Part shown: positions 19,996-31,739 of the stretch, piece after piece
Layout of the letters: each line of letters begins with the position of its first letter
How positions within the stretch are numbered: the stretch's first letter is position 1
Assembly: GCF_921293095.1 (NCBI RefSeq)
Contig: NC_060251.1
Coordinates: forward strand, 93,358,566 to 93,422,565
Length of the DNA stretch: 64,000 nucleotides
Direction of reading: 5' to 3'
From: Ischnura elegans
Lineage: Eukaryota; Arthropoda; Insecta; Odonata; Coenagrionidae
Position numbers and translations under genes: made by a program
The notes under the pieces: model-generated
Seen by the model: the letters and a program-made list of their open reading frames with translations, nothing else
Told to the model about the DNA's origin: nothing
Databases searched by the model: none

Positions 19996-21298
19996 TATTA
20001 TGAAATGCGGGCAGTACAATTTCAAAAGTTGGGGTGATTCTTTGGCACATGATAAGTCGATAAATTTTCAAAATAAATGCTTTGTGTTATATTTGAATGC
20101 TGGAAAAAAAAACTTCGGAAACCAGCAAAACTGAGTTGCCAATCTGTATATTTAGAGGAGTTGAAATAAAAGAATTCTTCTTTCCGATAAAAATATTTAC
20201 ATTCCGAAACAATGTAATAGTCATGCATTAAAAGTCACGCAAAACCGCGTGATTACTCAATTTTCAACGGAGCAACAATGGCCTTAGAGGATCCTGTCGA
20301 CCATTACCAGGGTAACCATCATTCGTTGTCCGCAACACTACTTGTACGCAACGTTGAAACGAAGATCATTACGGTGTGCTTAGTTAATTGCAGATATAGT
20401 GAAGAGAGAGATTTGAAAAAGCATCCTTTGCTTACAGTGACATCTGCTGAAGACATCACGAGAGTGAGACGACGTCCGTGAGTTGTCGAAAGTGAAAACA
20501 CAGCGTAATGGGGCTGCTATGTGAGTGTTAAATAGAATTTTTTCCGTTGAATAGATCGAAATGAATTTCTTACGTTATAGTTTAGTCCAAAAATTGAATA
20601 CAGCATTTTTAACGCAGATCAAAAAAAGATTTAGCAAAGATTTGATGCTTTCCTTATTAAGTCACGGCATCTATGATTCTTATTCCAGGAGGTATTATAT
20701 AAGAGAGTTATTGTGTTAACCACAGGCGCGCAACGAAAATGTTGTGCAAAAATTAATTTGTGTAGGAAACTATATTATAATTTCCTTGGTGAAGATTCCA
20801 CGTGATTTTTCATACCTTCAGGGGAGCATACAAAGAAAAAAAAATAATAGTGAAAATATGGGCCATTTAAGAAAAAGTCAAGGATTAAGGGCATAAGTTT
20901 GGTTTAAATGATATTTTTTGGGACATAAGGGATAACTTATGGTAAACAAATGGTATTGTTTTCTTCAATTCCGGAATCGAATAACAAATTAGTAAGTGCG
21001 TTGGTGTGACGAAATTTAGTTTTTATCGTGATTCCAACGTTTTCTCGAACTTCTATCCTGATATTTGCCTAAAAAACTATCAACTTCCAGTTGAAATCAA
21101 TTTTTGCGTGTGCATAGACCAGCAAAGCAATAACTACTAAAATTAAAACATGATTATCAAGTGTGAACTGTATAAAATATTAAATCGAATATACCGATGA
21201 AATACATGTGGTAGGGTGTATTTTTTAATTTATTTTAAGAATTGTAAATATCATAGCTTCCGAGAACAACCTCCTCAACTGTTGAATTCGTACTTCAG
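19996..21298 (+). repeat. Composite repeat copy B, 5' arm
   Basis: The arm matches copy A (4143-5450, inverted) and copy C (35.18-36.48 kb). An ATG in good context (caacaATGG, 20278) opens a frame of 67 codons to 20481 in this copy only; copies A and C have a stop at codon 3. A GTGAGT motif at 20478 could be a donor, but its phase does not join the frame of the downstream block. I therefore annotate it as repeat arm and not as a gene. Confidence 0.55.
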
Positions 21299-21642
21299 GC
21301 TCGTGTGTGAAGAAGGAGAAGACAGTGGAAGAGGAGAAGGAGGAAATCTACATTTTCGATACCGAGAAGAATCAAGAATCGGTTATCTCGGCGACATCCT
21401 TGGATTCTGTTCCTGTTGAGGAGGATATTCCGGTGCCAGTTGAAAGCCATCATCCCATGGGTGCATCCCCTGATCCGATAGAGCCCAATTGCCCATCCAT
21501 CCGAACACCGTCCACTAAATCAACACCAGAAGAACTCTTAACAACTCCGCTACCCCCTACTTTCGAATGGAAAACAGTTCTCTATGATCTGGGAGAAAAA
21601 AGGGTTTTCCAATTTTGGATCAGAATCGATTTTATTCCTGAG
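21299..21642 (+). other. Exon-like block, copy B (intact frame, splice signals)
   Basis: The block is 344 nt between acceptor TACTTCAG and donor CCTGAG|gtaagc, with 114 open codons. Its protein differs from copy A at many positions (for example EEKEEIYIFDTEKNQESV and PVEEDIPVPVESHH). It keeps the charge pattern, the GASPDP..EPNCPSIR core and the FEWKTVLYDLGEKRVFQFW end. No stop or indel separates it from copies A and C over the full length. That is unusual, because neighbouring arm sequence carries many indels. Function is unknown. Confidence 0.55.
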
Positions 21643-22247
21643 GTAAGCGGTTCTTTAAATAATTGTTCAAGCTTTACGGTTGTCCAAGTTTCGCTTCTCC
21701 TTGGTAAAATGCCATCGTTACTTTCTATTCGGCTTTGAATTTTTATGAATCGAACCCTGCATCTATGATATACAATAAGTATTATCCGATCCTCTTCCTC
21801 TATTCTGACTTACACCATTCCGCCTTCACTCCAACCAACATTTCCGGCTATTATCTTCTTATTCCGTTATAGCTGCTTCACTTTGATAATGAATCTATAT
21901 AGGTACGTTAAGTTTTCAGCATGACAGTCCGTCCGCATTTTGTGCAGTTACACTTTCCGCTCTATCTCAGTCGTAGCAAGTGCTGCTGAGGTGGGGTATG
22001 GTGCTATCAATTTCTTTAGCGTCATTTCTTCAGCGTCAGCGGGCGACCCTACGACACCAGATTTCCTGGTTCTACTGCCAGCTTTTTCAGGCCATAGGTA
22101 TCGGGCTGTGGTTTGTGCCCAGCTTATGCACCGTAGGCTGGCAGGGTGATACCCTCTCTTGGCTTTGACTTGACTTTCCGCCAACGCCGAACACGCGTTT
22201 TCAGGATGCGACCGCGAGATTAAATTTAAGGAGACGAAATTTATAAC
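21643..22247 (+). repeat. Composite repeat copy B, segment 3' of the block
   Basis: The segment matches 3195-3798 inverted and 36823-37411 direct. It includes a GC-richer part at 21940-22190 that happens to be open on both strands. A CTTTTGACTTGACTTTCCGCC-type motif near its end precedes the hAT-type MITE. No coding role is supported. Confidence 0.6.
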
Positions 22248-22888
22248 CAGGGATGGTAAATGAAACTAATAGAAAGTAACAACCAGTAAAATTTCAATAT
22301 TTTCACTCCTGGGAGCGAAACGAAATATAATTAAACTCGTGGAGCTAAATTCGGGGTGGAAAAAAATCGGAGTACAACTGCTACCTGTAGAAACTAAACT
22401 AAACCTCTAGGACGAAACTTAACACAGATAATTTTTCGCACGGGAGGAACAGCGTATTTCACCTTCGAACAGTTTAGTTTCTACCAAGACACCGAGTACG
22501 ACGTATGATTGGGAGAAGTAGAGGTTCGGCCTACCGCCATTATTTGCATGCGATATATTGACCATAAACAGGAGGACGGTGAACGCAAACTGACCATTCG
22601 ATTTTTAATTCAATGTTTTAACCTCTCTATATTCTGTCACAAAATGGGTCGATACTATTCCCTCTCATCCCGCTCCACTCAACTTCTGGAATTGAAACTT
22701 AACTGCTAGCATCAGAGTTTAGATAAATTAAGCTTTTTCCAGTTGGTAAAGTTATGCCATGCGTCGAAACTAAACTCCTTGGTGATTTTAATTTTTTTGC
22801 GGGAACGAAACTAAACCTAAACCTCGTATTTTCGTTTTCCTTCGGGTCTAAAAGAAACATTCTCGTTTCGTTTCATTTTCAATCCCTG
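22248..22888. mobile_element. hAT-type MITE, copy B
   Basis: Ends CAGGGATGGTAAATGAAAC and (inverted) CAGGGATTGAAAATGAAACG form the TIR. The expected 8-bp flanks, TTTATAAC and ATAAGAAC, are no longer convincingly alike. The interior repeats GAAACTAAAC-type motifs. It is at the same place relative to the exon-like block as copies A and C, so it was inserted before the composite repeat multiplied. Confidence 0.7.
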
Positions 22889-24793
22889 ATAAGAACATTT
22901 AATATATTCATTCAAAAAACAAAGTTGAATTTCAACAGTGACGATGAAGTTCTCCTTCACTGTGCCTCGAAAATAATCCTCCATGGGAAAACAATCACAG
23001 AGCAGCCTAAGGTATATTAACGAAACGGTAACCACAAGGCAACATCTTCGATTTCATATAAAAAAATGCAAAAAGTTTATAATAGAAAAAGAAGTTTAAA
23101 TAAATACTAGGTCAGAGAAAATATTAAAAAGTATAAATTTGAAAAAAATCACTGCATTAATTGGACGCAAGAGAAAATTCTTCCACTTCAATTACTACGA
23201 GGCGTCATTTTGGAAATTAAATTTTAATAAAGCTTCATAAGCTCTAACACTGTTTTTTTTTCTTATTTCAGTGATGCCAGGTCGGAATATTTCGGAAGGC
23301 AACCCAAAATCCTTTGTGTATGTACTGAATATGTATGTGAAATTAAATAGTGCAATATATAAAAATCAGAATGTGCAGTAATAACTACCATTACAATTGT
23401 AAAAATTGGAAGTTTTAAATTTAAAGTAGGGGAAAAGGGAAATACATTGATTATTTACAAACAATGATTGTGTTTCATTTCAAATATTACCTATGCCGTC
23501 ATGACTATTTTCAAAGGATAATTTGTAAAGGTACTTTTAAAAAAATAACTGTGTTATATTAATTGAACTCGATTTCCTTTCCCTGTTACTCATGGAATGA
23601 ATAATAGGCTTGGGGTTGTATTCAGTATATAACAAAGTGAATCGAGCGATGAAGGTTTAATCACAGCGTCAAAACTTCGACGGAAGTCTACTTGGAATAC
23701 TTCGCCTTATCCGCCATATTGCCGCAGAAACAAATGCATGAGTTTCCCATGGTCATATCAGAGAGCACAATCATGATATCCTAATTTTCGTCCAGTTTAC
23801 AATAAAAAATTTCACGAATAGTCATTTCAGAAAAGCCAGTATTGAGTCCCTAAAGAGTAAATTCGAAACACTAAGTAAGCCTTATTTTAGTGAATCGTAA
23901 GTAATTGCATGCATAGATTAATGTGGGCTAAATTATTATAAAAATGATTACCATTCATTTATTAGTCTATTTTTTTAGCTGGTAGAAATAATCCCACTTA
24001 CTCGAAGAGATGGGTGCAAATGGGAATTACAATATTGTCACACACTATCTTTGAATAAGATGCAAGTATTACAGGAGGAAAAGTAGAAGGTCATTGAAAA
24101 AATAGTTTTAATTATCCTGCATTCATAACTATGCTTTCCCTGCAGATATATCAGCCTGTTCATGCTGGTAAAAAAAATATTAAGGTGAATTTTGACATTC
24201 TACCCCTCATTGTATTCTACATCTATATCTACTTACTACCCCGCAAGCCGCCTAAAAGGCGTTTGGTAGGGGTTGTTAGGACACCATCAATTAACACATA
24301 AAAATGAAGTGCCCCAGAGAGAGCATGGCAGAACTGGGCAGAACAGAAGTTGTCGTGGTGCTGTCAGCGACGGTGGTGTAGCCGCCGTAGTGAAAAGATA
24401 ATTGATGCTTAATTTACTTAGTCAATAAGAAAATAGTCAGCGGGTTCCGAGAAAATACTGATACGCATAAACAAAAATATTTTTCAATCTGAAGTTATTC
24501 GTTAATACTGCGTCTATTCCACGTACCATATGACTTCGCCGTTCTCCAGAAGAAAAACTATTCACAAATGCCATTGTGAGCTAAAAGTACAACATAACAA
24601 GATTTAAATCTGAAATAACTATCTAGAAAAGGCTCTTTGCATCCAAAGAGAATTTATTCTTCAACACAAAAGCATCACCTTGAATAAATAATTTCTTTCT
24701 GACAAAGTAAATGGTGTTCACACTAGGTCCCAAATGGATCTATTAATTATGATTGAATTCTTTTTTATTTTGGCTCTGAATTAGACCTTGCAT
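22889..24793 (+). repeat. Composite repeat copy B, distal arm
   Basis: The arm matches 1-2639 (inverted) and parts of 38.06-38.6 and 40.33-40.85 kb. Near 24310 an internal deletion joins the arm to the AGAGCATGGCAGAACTGGGC segment that copy C has at about 40365. The repeat ends at the shared sequence TTAGACCTTGCAT near 24793; after it copies B and C differ completely. The SINE-like block with the CCGCCTAAAAGGCG hairpin is at 24225-24295. Confidence 0.6.
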
Positions 24794-27140
24794 AGCCCAT
24801 GGGCTGTGAAAATCTTACCCTAAAGCCTGACGAAAGAAGACATTCAATTATATTTATTTGTGAATAATAAGATCGTTGAAACATCATCTACTATTATTAT
24901 CGAATGCATCAAAATGCAAGCCAAAATTTACTTATAGTCCAGCCTCGGCTAATAAATCCTACTTGTCCCAGGTGCTTAAGTATTTGAAATATTATTTGGG
25001 ATGAGCAGATGATTCAAATCACCAGCATAAACATTTGTATAAAGAACACGACATCTCTTAAAACACACCTCAGATCATACTTAACATGCATGAAGTAATC
25101 ACCACAAGGAATTTTGGTTGCAGGAAAGAAAAAAAAACAGAAATAAAATGCAATTTTTTTATTTTCATTAGTCAATCACAATCATGCCTGAAATTTTCTT
25201 TTATCACCATGAACTAATTTGGTGAAACAAATGCTGGTATTCTCGTTTGAACAAAATTTATTTTAAATGAGCACTGGCAAAAGCCACAGTAAATATCTTC
25301 AATAGTGTTTCCGACGAATGTCCATTGTCACATCATCCACTTATAAAAAACAAATCCACCTAAGTCCTATTTTTCACTTCCACCACTATGTCATTCTGTC
25401 TTCTAGATGATAGTTTGAAATGAAGAAATGACACCTTCCTCCAATCTGGGCACCTTTAATTCAACACGAATTATTTTCCCCATCTTCTCCCGGAAGGCCA
25501 CAGATTCTTTTCTGATGTCACTCGCTGTGAAGTGAAGCTCACACCACTAAAATTAATAAATAAGAAAATGCCATGTAAATTACTGCGTAGTTATTTCATT
25601 TTTAATTTTAGGCATTTCTCCATGACAGATATCTAATGACTAGGCCAGTGAATATATGAGATCATTATATAGCTTGACGATTTTTTTATTTAAAACTAGG
25701 CCATAAGATAATTTCAGATGATGAAAGCCGGGAACAGGTAAATTACAATTCATTGCACCAGTCGTAGGAGAAAAACGCATATTTTCATACACGGTGGTTC
25801 ACACACACAAATAAAAACTATATACGTTTCTAACGAGACTCGTGGAATTTCTCATGATTAGATGCTTTCCATGCAGTTTATCAAGTAAACATCGTTGGTC
25901 TTACGAAATGATACATACGCTGAAATTTCAAGAACCCTAAAAATTTATGTGCTTTCCCCCGTAATGTAAGGTACTGTGCCAAAATAAAAGACTCTAGTAG
26001 TTTCATCGAAAATACCCAAGTACATAACTTATCGCGTAAATAATTCAAATTGCTTTGCAACTCCAACTTACAAAAGTATACTTTAATAAGCACTGTCTTA
26101 TTGAGTTTCAGACGCATAACACAGCAGAGGGCAAGATAAGAAAGAATATTGTATACTATATACTTGGCTGCTATATTATAATTCCCAGAAACTCCTTCCA
26201 CCTCACGTTTACTGAACAAAATAATAAAAAAATACAGCTAAAATACAAGAGCTTCCAACTGAATTGCCGCTTTCATATGTAAATCACTACTTTTAGTACT
26301 GTCAACTTCCCCAAGCCACATCTAGCTAGAAATTACATCCAAATAATTACAGCGAGAAAGGGTACATACCTTACTGTTTATAGTGGACGTGAAATTGTCT
26401 CTTCTTATTCCCCAAATAGACTCTTTTTCAACTCAGGATATTTGGAAAGCTACAAACTTGAACTTTAGGTGTGGACCTGAAGTTCAAGTTTGTAGCTTTC
26501 CAAATATCTTACTTGAACTGAAGTTCAAGTTTGTAGTTCAAGTCAGATATTTGGAAAGCTACCAACTTGAACTTGAGGTCCACTCCTAAAGTTTACTTCG
26601 TATCCCGGCACTACACACGTGAAATGAACTTTAAACAAATATGCCTAACAAATACACGTTTCTGAAGCCCAGCAAATGATTGATATTCAAGAACAAAGGA
26701 AACTTCACTATCCTCAGAAACTTCAATTTTCACCAACTAACACCGCAAAAATCCCCAAAATTTGGTAAAACGTAACGTAAATACACTCGTAAACAAAGTG
26801 TTCTCCAATGGTAGCCGGAAAAACACAGCACTTCTCGTGGTGACGTCAGAACCTCAGCCATCGCTTGTGATCGGGCCTACTCTCTAGGTGACCATGACAC
26901 TACCCGTTAAGACAATCTGCCTATGGAGCTAAAGTACACAGAGCATGCTGTTAGATAGAATTAAAATTCAGATTATTGCGTTAAGGAATGCATAAGTGAG
27001 TCGCCTTTACTGCAGGTGAACTACCCATTTAGTAAACGCCAAAACTGCCGATATAATCTCTTGGCTATCGTGGATAAAACGAACTTCTGACGCTATCGAT
27101 TCAACAGTCTCGAATTAGTATCAATCAACTAATCTAACTA
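24794..27140. other. Mostly low-copy sequence, no gene recognised
   Basis: No match to other parts of the window was noticed over most of this 2.3-kb stretch, and no protein domain was seen. The frames at 25881-26219 and 26055-26282 overlap on opposite strands and have no recognisable content. A cluster of hairpins sits at 26437-26585. A TGACGTCA (CRE-like) octamer occurs at about 26842. It could be unique host DNA flanking the repeat. Confidence 0.4.
26437..26585. repeat. Cluster of three alternating ~30-nt inverted repeats
   Basis: The motif GATATTTGGAAAGCTAC followed by AAACTTGAACTT occurs on the plus strand near 26439. It is inverted near 26483-26510 and is direct again near 26546-26573, with extra GAAGTTCAAGTTTGTAG copies between. 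Adjacent copies can pair as long hairpins. No TSD or TIR class was identified. Confidence 0.75.
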
Positions 27141-27144
27141 CAAT

Positions 27145-27850
27145 CTCGAATAGTATTCGAAAACTGAACAAAATCAACTGCTCGAACAGATAAAACCAGA
27201 CCATGATATCAATAAGGAATGAGAAAATCTTAAGAAAGCTTTTCTACAAATAGCTTATGAAGTTTTGGGCATCAGAAATAAAAATAAACGGTAACGAGGT
27301 TTAAAAATCGGAGCGAAGGGATGGCACAGGCCATTGAAAATAAAAACAAAGCATACAAGGAATAGCTACAGGGAAAAACAGAGGAAACGTAAGAAAAATA
27401 TCACAACCTTAGAAACTGCACGAAAGCAATAATAAGGAAGGCACATATGATATCAATGGATAGATTTATAAGTGGTGTAAGGAGTGATTTTCATGGTAGA
27501 TAACAAAAAGCATATAAAATATGAAACATCTCAACAAGCATAGAAAGATACTGCTTAACTAAATGTTGTACTGAAGGAAGAATGGATGGAACATTACAAG
27601 ATACTATGGCATGATCCGACATTAGATGACACGATCAATACTCCAGATGAAACGATAGGTGTAGACCTTATTGACTTGAAAGAACTCGAATATGGTATGA
27701 GTAAGGCAAAAAATAGGAAATCTGCAGGAATAAATGGAATCGAATCAGAGGTAATAAAATATGGAGGTACATCCATGCAAATAAGAAAACTTGACATGGA
27801 AAAAACTTGAAATCCCAAAAGATTGGAATGTGGCTAAGGTTGTTTCAATG
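27145..27850 (+). pseudogene. Second RTE-type LINE: linker and RT N-terminus, copy 2
   Basis: This is a close copy of 13468-14185. The open piece 27586-27810 reads MEHYKILWHDPTLDDTINTP, then YGMSKAKNRKSAGINGIESE with RT motif 0, then a break and IPKDWNVAKVV. It ends at the same point, against the same inverted CR1-like fragment, as copy 1. A shared chimeric junction means the mosaic was copied as a unit. Confidence 0.75.
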
Positions 27851-28240
27851 TTTTAAAAGGGAAAGAGAAATAACCCAGAGAATTACAGATCTTCCGTCGT
27901 ATGCTGGCGTCCGTAAGATATGGCTAATTGCGTTAGAAAAGGTTGTGCTCTGGAATTTACACAAAAGGTTTAGTCTATTCTTCAATCTACAGTCTGACAT
28001 AGATTACCACCCGAGTTTATCTAAGAGATCAGTTACACTAACATGACTATCGTAACGAACTTTCACGTACCTGTCAGACCTTCTTTGAACGCGTTCTAAT
28101 TCTGTTATTAAGCCTTTTTCATGAGGAACCCAAACACTGGAAGCGTATTATAAATGGGGTCTAACTAGTGAGAAGTAGTTAATTTCTCTCACTTTGTCAT
28201 CGCTCTTTCCTAATATTCTTTTGAATCTTACTTAGAGTAC
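27850..28240 (-). pseudogene. CR1/Jockey-like RT C-terminal fragment, copy 2
   Basis: The fragment matches 14162-14550. It contains the minus-strand blocks for DDKVREINYFSLVRP, SVWVPHEKG-like residues and RYVKVRYDSHVSV, with further substitutions and no long open frame. Beyond 28240 the sequence departs from copy 1 into a TGCTCTTGAGATGTAAGGAT block shared with 18.13 kb. Confidence 0.65.
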
Positions 28241-28849
28241 TTACATCTTACAGAGAGTAAGATGGAGAATATGCTCTTGAGATGTAAGGATAGGGGTGGA
28301 GGAAGAGTGAGAAATAAGAAATTGATGGGAGGAATAATAGATGAATAAAAATCACCAATGGAGCGTAACAGAAAATTAAGGGAAAGGTTAGGACGGGCTT
28401 ATTTCAAGACGGACGAGGAATTGAAACAGAAACAAGGGACTGTGGAAAAGGTTGTGTAGTGGATAACCAACTCGACCCTCTTTCGATGGATCGATTGTTT
28501 AAACCTTAGTCAATCGTAATCATCGATTTTATAAAGAAAATATCAGTATTTTTTCGGGATTTCTTTCGCGTTTGTTGGCTTGCGGAAAGCATTTTCGCTG
28601 GCTTTCCTAAAAGTGTTTTCAGGTCGTGGTGTCGGCGTGCGCGCAAGAAATGTACGTGACGAACGCGCGTTAAATTTCGCCATTCCAGTGACGCCATGTC
28701 TTATCCCAATCAGACACTTTATAGAAATCGCACAAGTGTATTGTTGACGGTGATGAAATTTTGCTGATGTGAAGTGGATTACAAGCTTATAGATACTTAA
28801 AACTAATAGTTTGAAATTAACAAAAATCAATTGATCCCAAAAATATATT

Positions 28850-29290
28850 ATATTCATGCATTCATTTTTTTTTCAAATGCTGGCTTTTTATATTCTTTCT
28901 GAAGTGGTATTTTCTTTGATTTTTTTATCGATTATTTTTTTTCGATATTAAATCGAAGATGGCATCGTGAGGTTTCTACCTCGCTTATATACCGCCGGCT
29001 GGGTGGATTTTTCACAATGTTTGTCTTTCTCGTGGATCAATCCTGTCCAGGGACTGTGAATGATAAATGTGTGTTTTCTGGATTGATATGGATTCCCTGA
29101 TACGCAGAATCAAGTATCGCCACTCCTATATATAATTTTCCTCTCCTCAAATTTAATGTCGTGGCCACGTCCTGACGACGAGTGTTCGGCTTTGGCGGAA
29201 AGTAAAGACAAAGCCAAAAGTGATTAAAGCAGAGAGCATCACCGGCCATGCTTACGGTACATAACCGAGCCAGAAATAAAAAAAGAAAAA
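28850..29290 (-). repeat. Diverged composite-repeat fragment (copy F)
   Basis: The fragment is a distant relative of 2420-3330 of copy A in the same orientation: the TTTTTATCGATT, AGGTTTCTACCTCGCT and CTCAAATTTAAT..CG blocks are in order. It lacks most of the hAT-type MITE found in copies A-C; only a short GATTCCCTGAT remnant stands at that place. It could be a copy from before the MITE or a deletion. Confidence 0.4.
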
Positions 29291-29904
29291 ATTTAAGTAT
29301 CCAAAAATTGAGAAAATATCCATGCATTAATCTACAAACTTTTGTAGTGATTGATCTTTTTTGATTTTAAAGTTTTAGTTTAAAGTTTTTTTTTCAGGAA
29401 AATAATATTGAAACACCAGCAACGTCAAATAGGTGCAATTAAATCTCAATAAACTTCATGGTAGCTTGTTGTGGTGAGTCATGGACTAACCTCAATGGAA
29501 CGATCGTTTGGTGTGGAAATTGATTGAATGACTCACGCCGTCACCGTTGACCTTATTTCGCTGGCAGGGTAACAAACGGATCGGTTCGTCGAAAATCTAG
29601 TTGACGCATAAGAAAAACTAGAGAAATTTGAAGATTTAATTATCAGCGTAAGAACCTTCGTTATAACATTCAGAAGAAACATTGCCGTTTTTGTAGCCAA
29701 CGGCCAGCAACCTCAACTCCCCCACTCCTCTCGTAGGAAGCAGAAACATAATTAGAAGGCTCTAATGGCGAGTATGCATATACTAACGTGCCAAATTCCT
29801 CGCAAGCATTCTTAAGAATCTATCCTCAGACAAATATAACTTAAAAGATTCATTTCATTTTTATAATAAAATTAAACAACAAACGATTCCCTTAAATCAT
29901 TAAC

Positions 29905-30332
29905 TATGCTCTCTAGATGTTAAATCTCTATTTACTTTATTAAATAACATTATTATAGAAAATTGGCCTTTAATATCTGATCATACAGTATTAAGCAAGG
30001 ATGAATTCTTTGATTTGTATGATATTACTGTCAATCAAGGCTATTTACAATATAAGGACCGTCAGTATCAAACAAAAAATGGAGTTCCCATGGGTTCCCC
30101 AGTAGCGACTATTTTAGCTGATCTGACGTTGAACCATCTCTTAGACAATATAACCACTAGATTGCCTTTCAAAATTCCTTTCATTTACAAGTTTTTGGAT
30201 GACTTATATTTAGCCTATCCTAATGACATCAAAGAGGACACCATTTTAAATTATTTTAATAGTTTCCACCCTAAATTGCAATTTACAATAGAATGTGAAA
30301 AAATAATACTCTATCATTTCTTGATATGCTAA
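29905..30332 (+). pseudogene. Penelope-like reverse transcriptase fragment
   Basis: In-frame blocks include CSLDVKSLFTLL (motif A, 29909-29944) and, at 30015-30332, YQTKNGVPMGSPVATILADL (motif B). LPFKIPFIYKFLDDLYLAYP follows, with the PLE-type catalytic pair in FLDD (motif C). All catalytic aspartates of motifs A and C are present. A frame change at about 30330 separates it from the thumb region. This polymerase class primes on target or chromosome ends. Confidence 0.85.
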
Positions 30333-30553
30333 TTATTAGAAATCACGATGGATCCATTCAGGTAGATTGGTGGAAGAAACCACACAAATCGGACAGATTT
30401 CTAAATTTCCAATCACATCACCCTCTTAAACATAAAATAAATGTAGCACTTGCACTAAAATTTAGAGCTCTGATTTTGAGCGATAACATATTTCACGAAA
30501 AAAACCTTGATATAATCGAAGATATTCTGATGAAAAATCATTTTCCAAAATAA
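30326..30553 (+). pseudogene. Penelope-like RT thumb/linker fragment
   Basis: The 75-residue piece reads IQVDWWKKPHKSDRFLNF, HHPLKHKINVALALKFRALI and ILMKNHFPK. It corresponds to the region after RT motif E, with the WWKKP..R..N..S.HP pattern common in Penelope-like proteins. It overlaps the previous piece in another frame, so a small indel separates them. Confidence 0.75.
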
Positions 30554-30650
30554 CTTATACATTCTATACTTCACAAAAACAACGCTATATTTTCACATGC
30601 TCAAAATTCACTAAACAAAAAAGATTCATCAAATACAACTTCCTCATACC

Positions 30651-31064
30651 GTGGCATCATCTATATTGGTAAATTATCTGAACAAATTACGAAGGTACCT
30701 GTTTAAAAAAATAAATTATAAAATTGCACACGAAAATCATAACACTCTAAACAAGCTCCTATACACAAAATTAAAATCTGAAACCCCTAAAAATCTGAAA
30801 AGTAACATGAAATATAAAATTTCATGTCTCGATTGTAACACTTGCTATATGGGGCAAACACCACAATATTTAAAAAATAGGATTTCGCAACACAAATCAA
30901 CAGTGAAAGGTGGTATAACACTGTGTGCTCTTGCTAGCCACAATATAAGTAATGGCCATGTTTTTGATTTTGACAACGCCGAAATTTTAGATAATGAGAT
31001 TATATTGAAAAAAAGACTTTTCAAAGAAATGGTTTACACATCAAAAACAAAAAAACAGTTGTAA
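30651..31064 (+). pseudogene. Penelope-like GIY-YIG endonuclease fragment
   Basis: The 137-residue frame contains YKISCLDCNTCYMGQTPQYL, in which the canonical GIY is replaced by YKI-like residues and YVG by YMG. RISQHKSTVKGG, ASHNISNGHVFDFDNAEIL and KKRLFKEMVY follow. The last helix has a Glu at the expected position. The first GIY tyrosine and the catalytic Arg context (LKNRISQHK) are recognisable. It is probably not active, given the decayed flanks. Confidence 0.75.
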
Positions 31065-31350
31065 TAAAAAAACAGACATTGATAACCTCAGTAAAATTTA
31101 TTTTTATTTAATCAATCAAAATTGATGGTAAACTAGGTGTGGCAATACCTTAGTAACACAACATCAATAAATATGTACAAAGTTAAGAGGTATGTCAAAA
31201 TCTTTTGTGCATTCTATTCTGTTCTTATATATGTATGTGTATACTTTAAATAATATTAATGTATGAAAAACGCAATCGCAACATTTCAATGCAAAAATAT
31301 TGTATATCGTTGTCGTCTTTGTATTTTATATTGTTCATGCTTTCTCTTTC

Positions 31351-31393
31351 ATAGCCCTGAGGATGATTTTAAATAAATCGAAACGTTGGCTAT
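31351..31393 (+). ncRNA. Hammerhead-like motif after the second PLE (altered core)
   Basis: ATAGCC and GGCTAT can pair as stem I around CTGAGGATGA, a small hairpin GATTT-TAAAT-AAATC, and GAAACGTT. Order, short stem III (ACGT) and a GTT cleavage triplet mimic a type I hammerhead. The core carries a 3-nt GGA insertion (CTGA-GGA-TGA), and the hairpin uses bases of the core. Similar motifs occur in the foldback at 10.3 kb. I treat it as a derived or vestigial ribozyme. Confidence 0.4.
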
Positions 31394-31739
31394 AACTTGG
31401 TTTGCATTGACCTATACCTACTCCAAGAAATATCATAAAAAGTTATATTACAATATGTTGTTTGCGGTGCCAACCTGCCCGTCCACAGCCAGGTTGACTC
31501 CGCTGCGATCCCGATCGCTGCCTTGTCGCCTATCGTTGATGCGCTGTTGATTGTTACAGTTTTGCAAATGTTGCTGATTGCAATAATTTTGCAAAGTAGA
31601 GACACTGCAGTGGAGAGAGAGGAATTAGTTGTGTTATGCCACTGTTTGTCTCCCATTTTGTGGACAGGCGATCTTTGGACTGTTTTTGCATGTTTTAAGG
31701 TCGAATTTTACAAAAAGCCGAATTACTGAATTGTGGCTA

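Larger units (their letters stand above)
29600..31420 (+). mobile_element. Penelope-like element, second family (plus strand)
   Basis: This copy has an ordered PLE layout: degenerate N-terminal region, reverse transcriptase (29910-30330), RT thumb and linker (30326-30640), GIY-YIG domain (30651-31064), an AT-rich 3' region and a hammerhead-like motif (31351-31393). It is more AT-rich and more damaged than the PLE at 11.6 kb and belongs to a different lineage. Borders are not sharp; no TSD was found. Confidence 0.8.

Noticed and set aside
20278..20481. 67-codon frame with good ATG context upstream of exon-like block B
   Set aside because: Copies A and C have a stop at codon 3, and the possible GTGAGT donor does not join block B in frame. 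Not enough to call a first exon.
25881..26282. Two open frames on opposite strands (112 and 75 codons)
   Set aside because: They overlap each other, have no start context or domain, and lie in AT-rich DNA.
26838..26850. CRE-like TGACGTCA octamer as a promoter mark
   Set aside because: The same octamer occurs inside the foldback repeats at 39.7 and 43.46 kb, so it is weak evidence for a promoter here.
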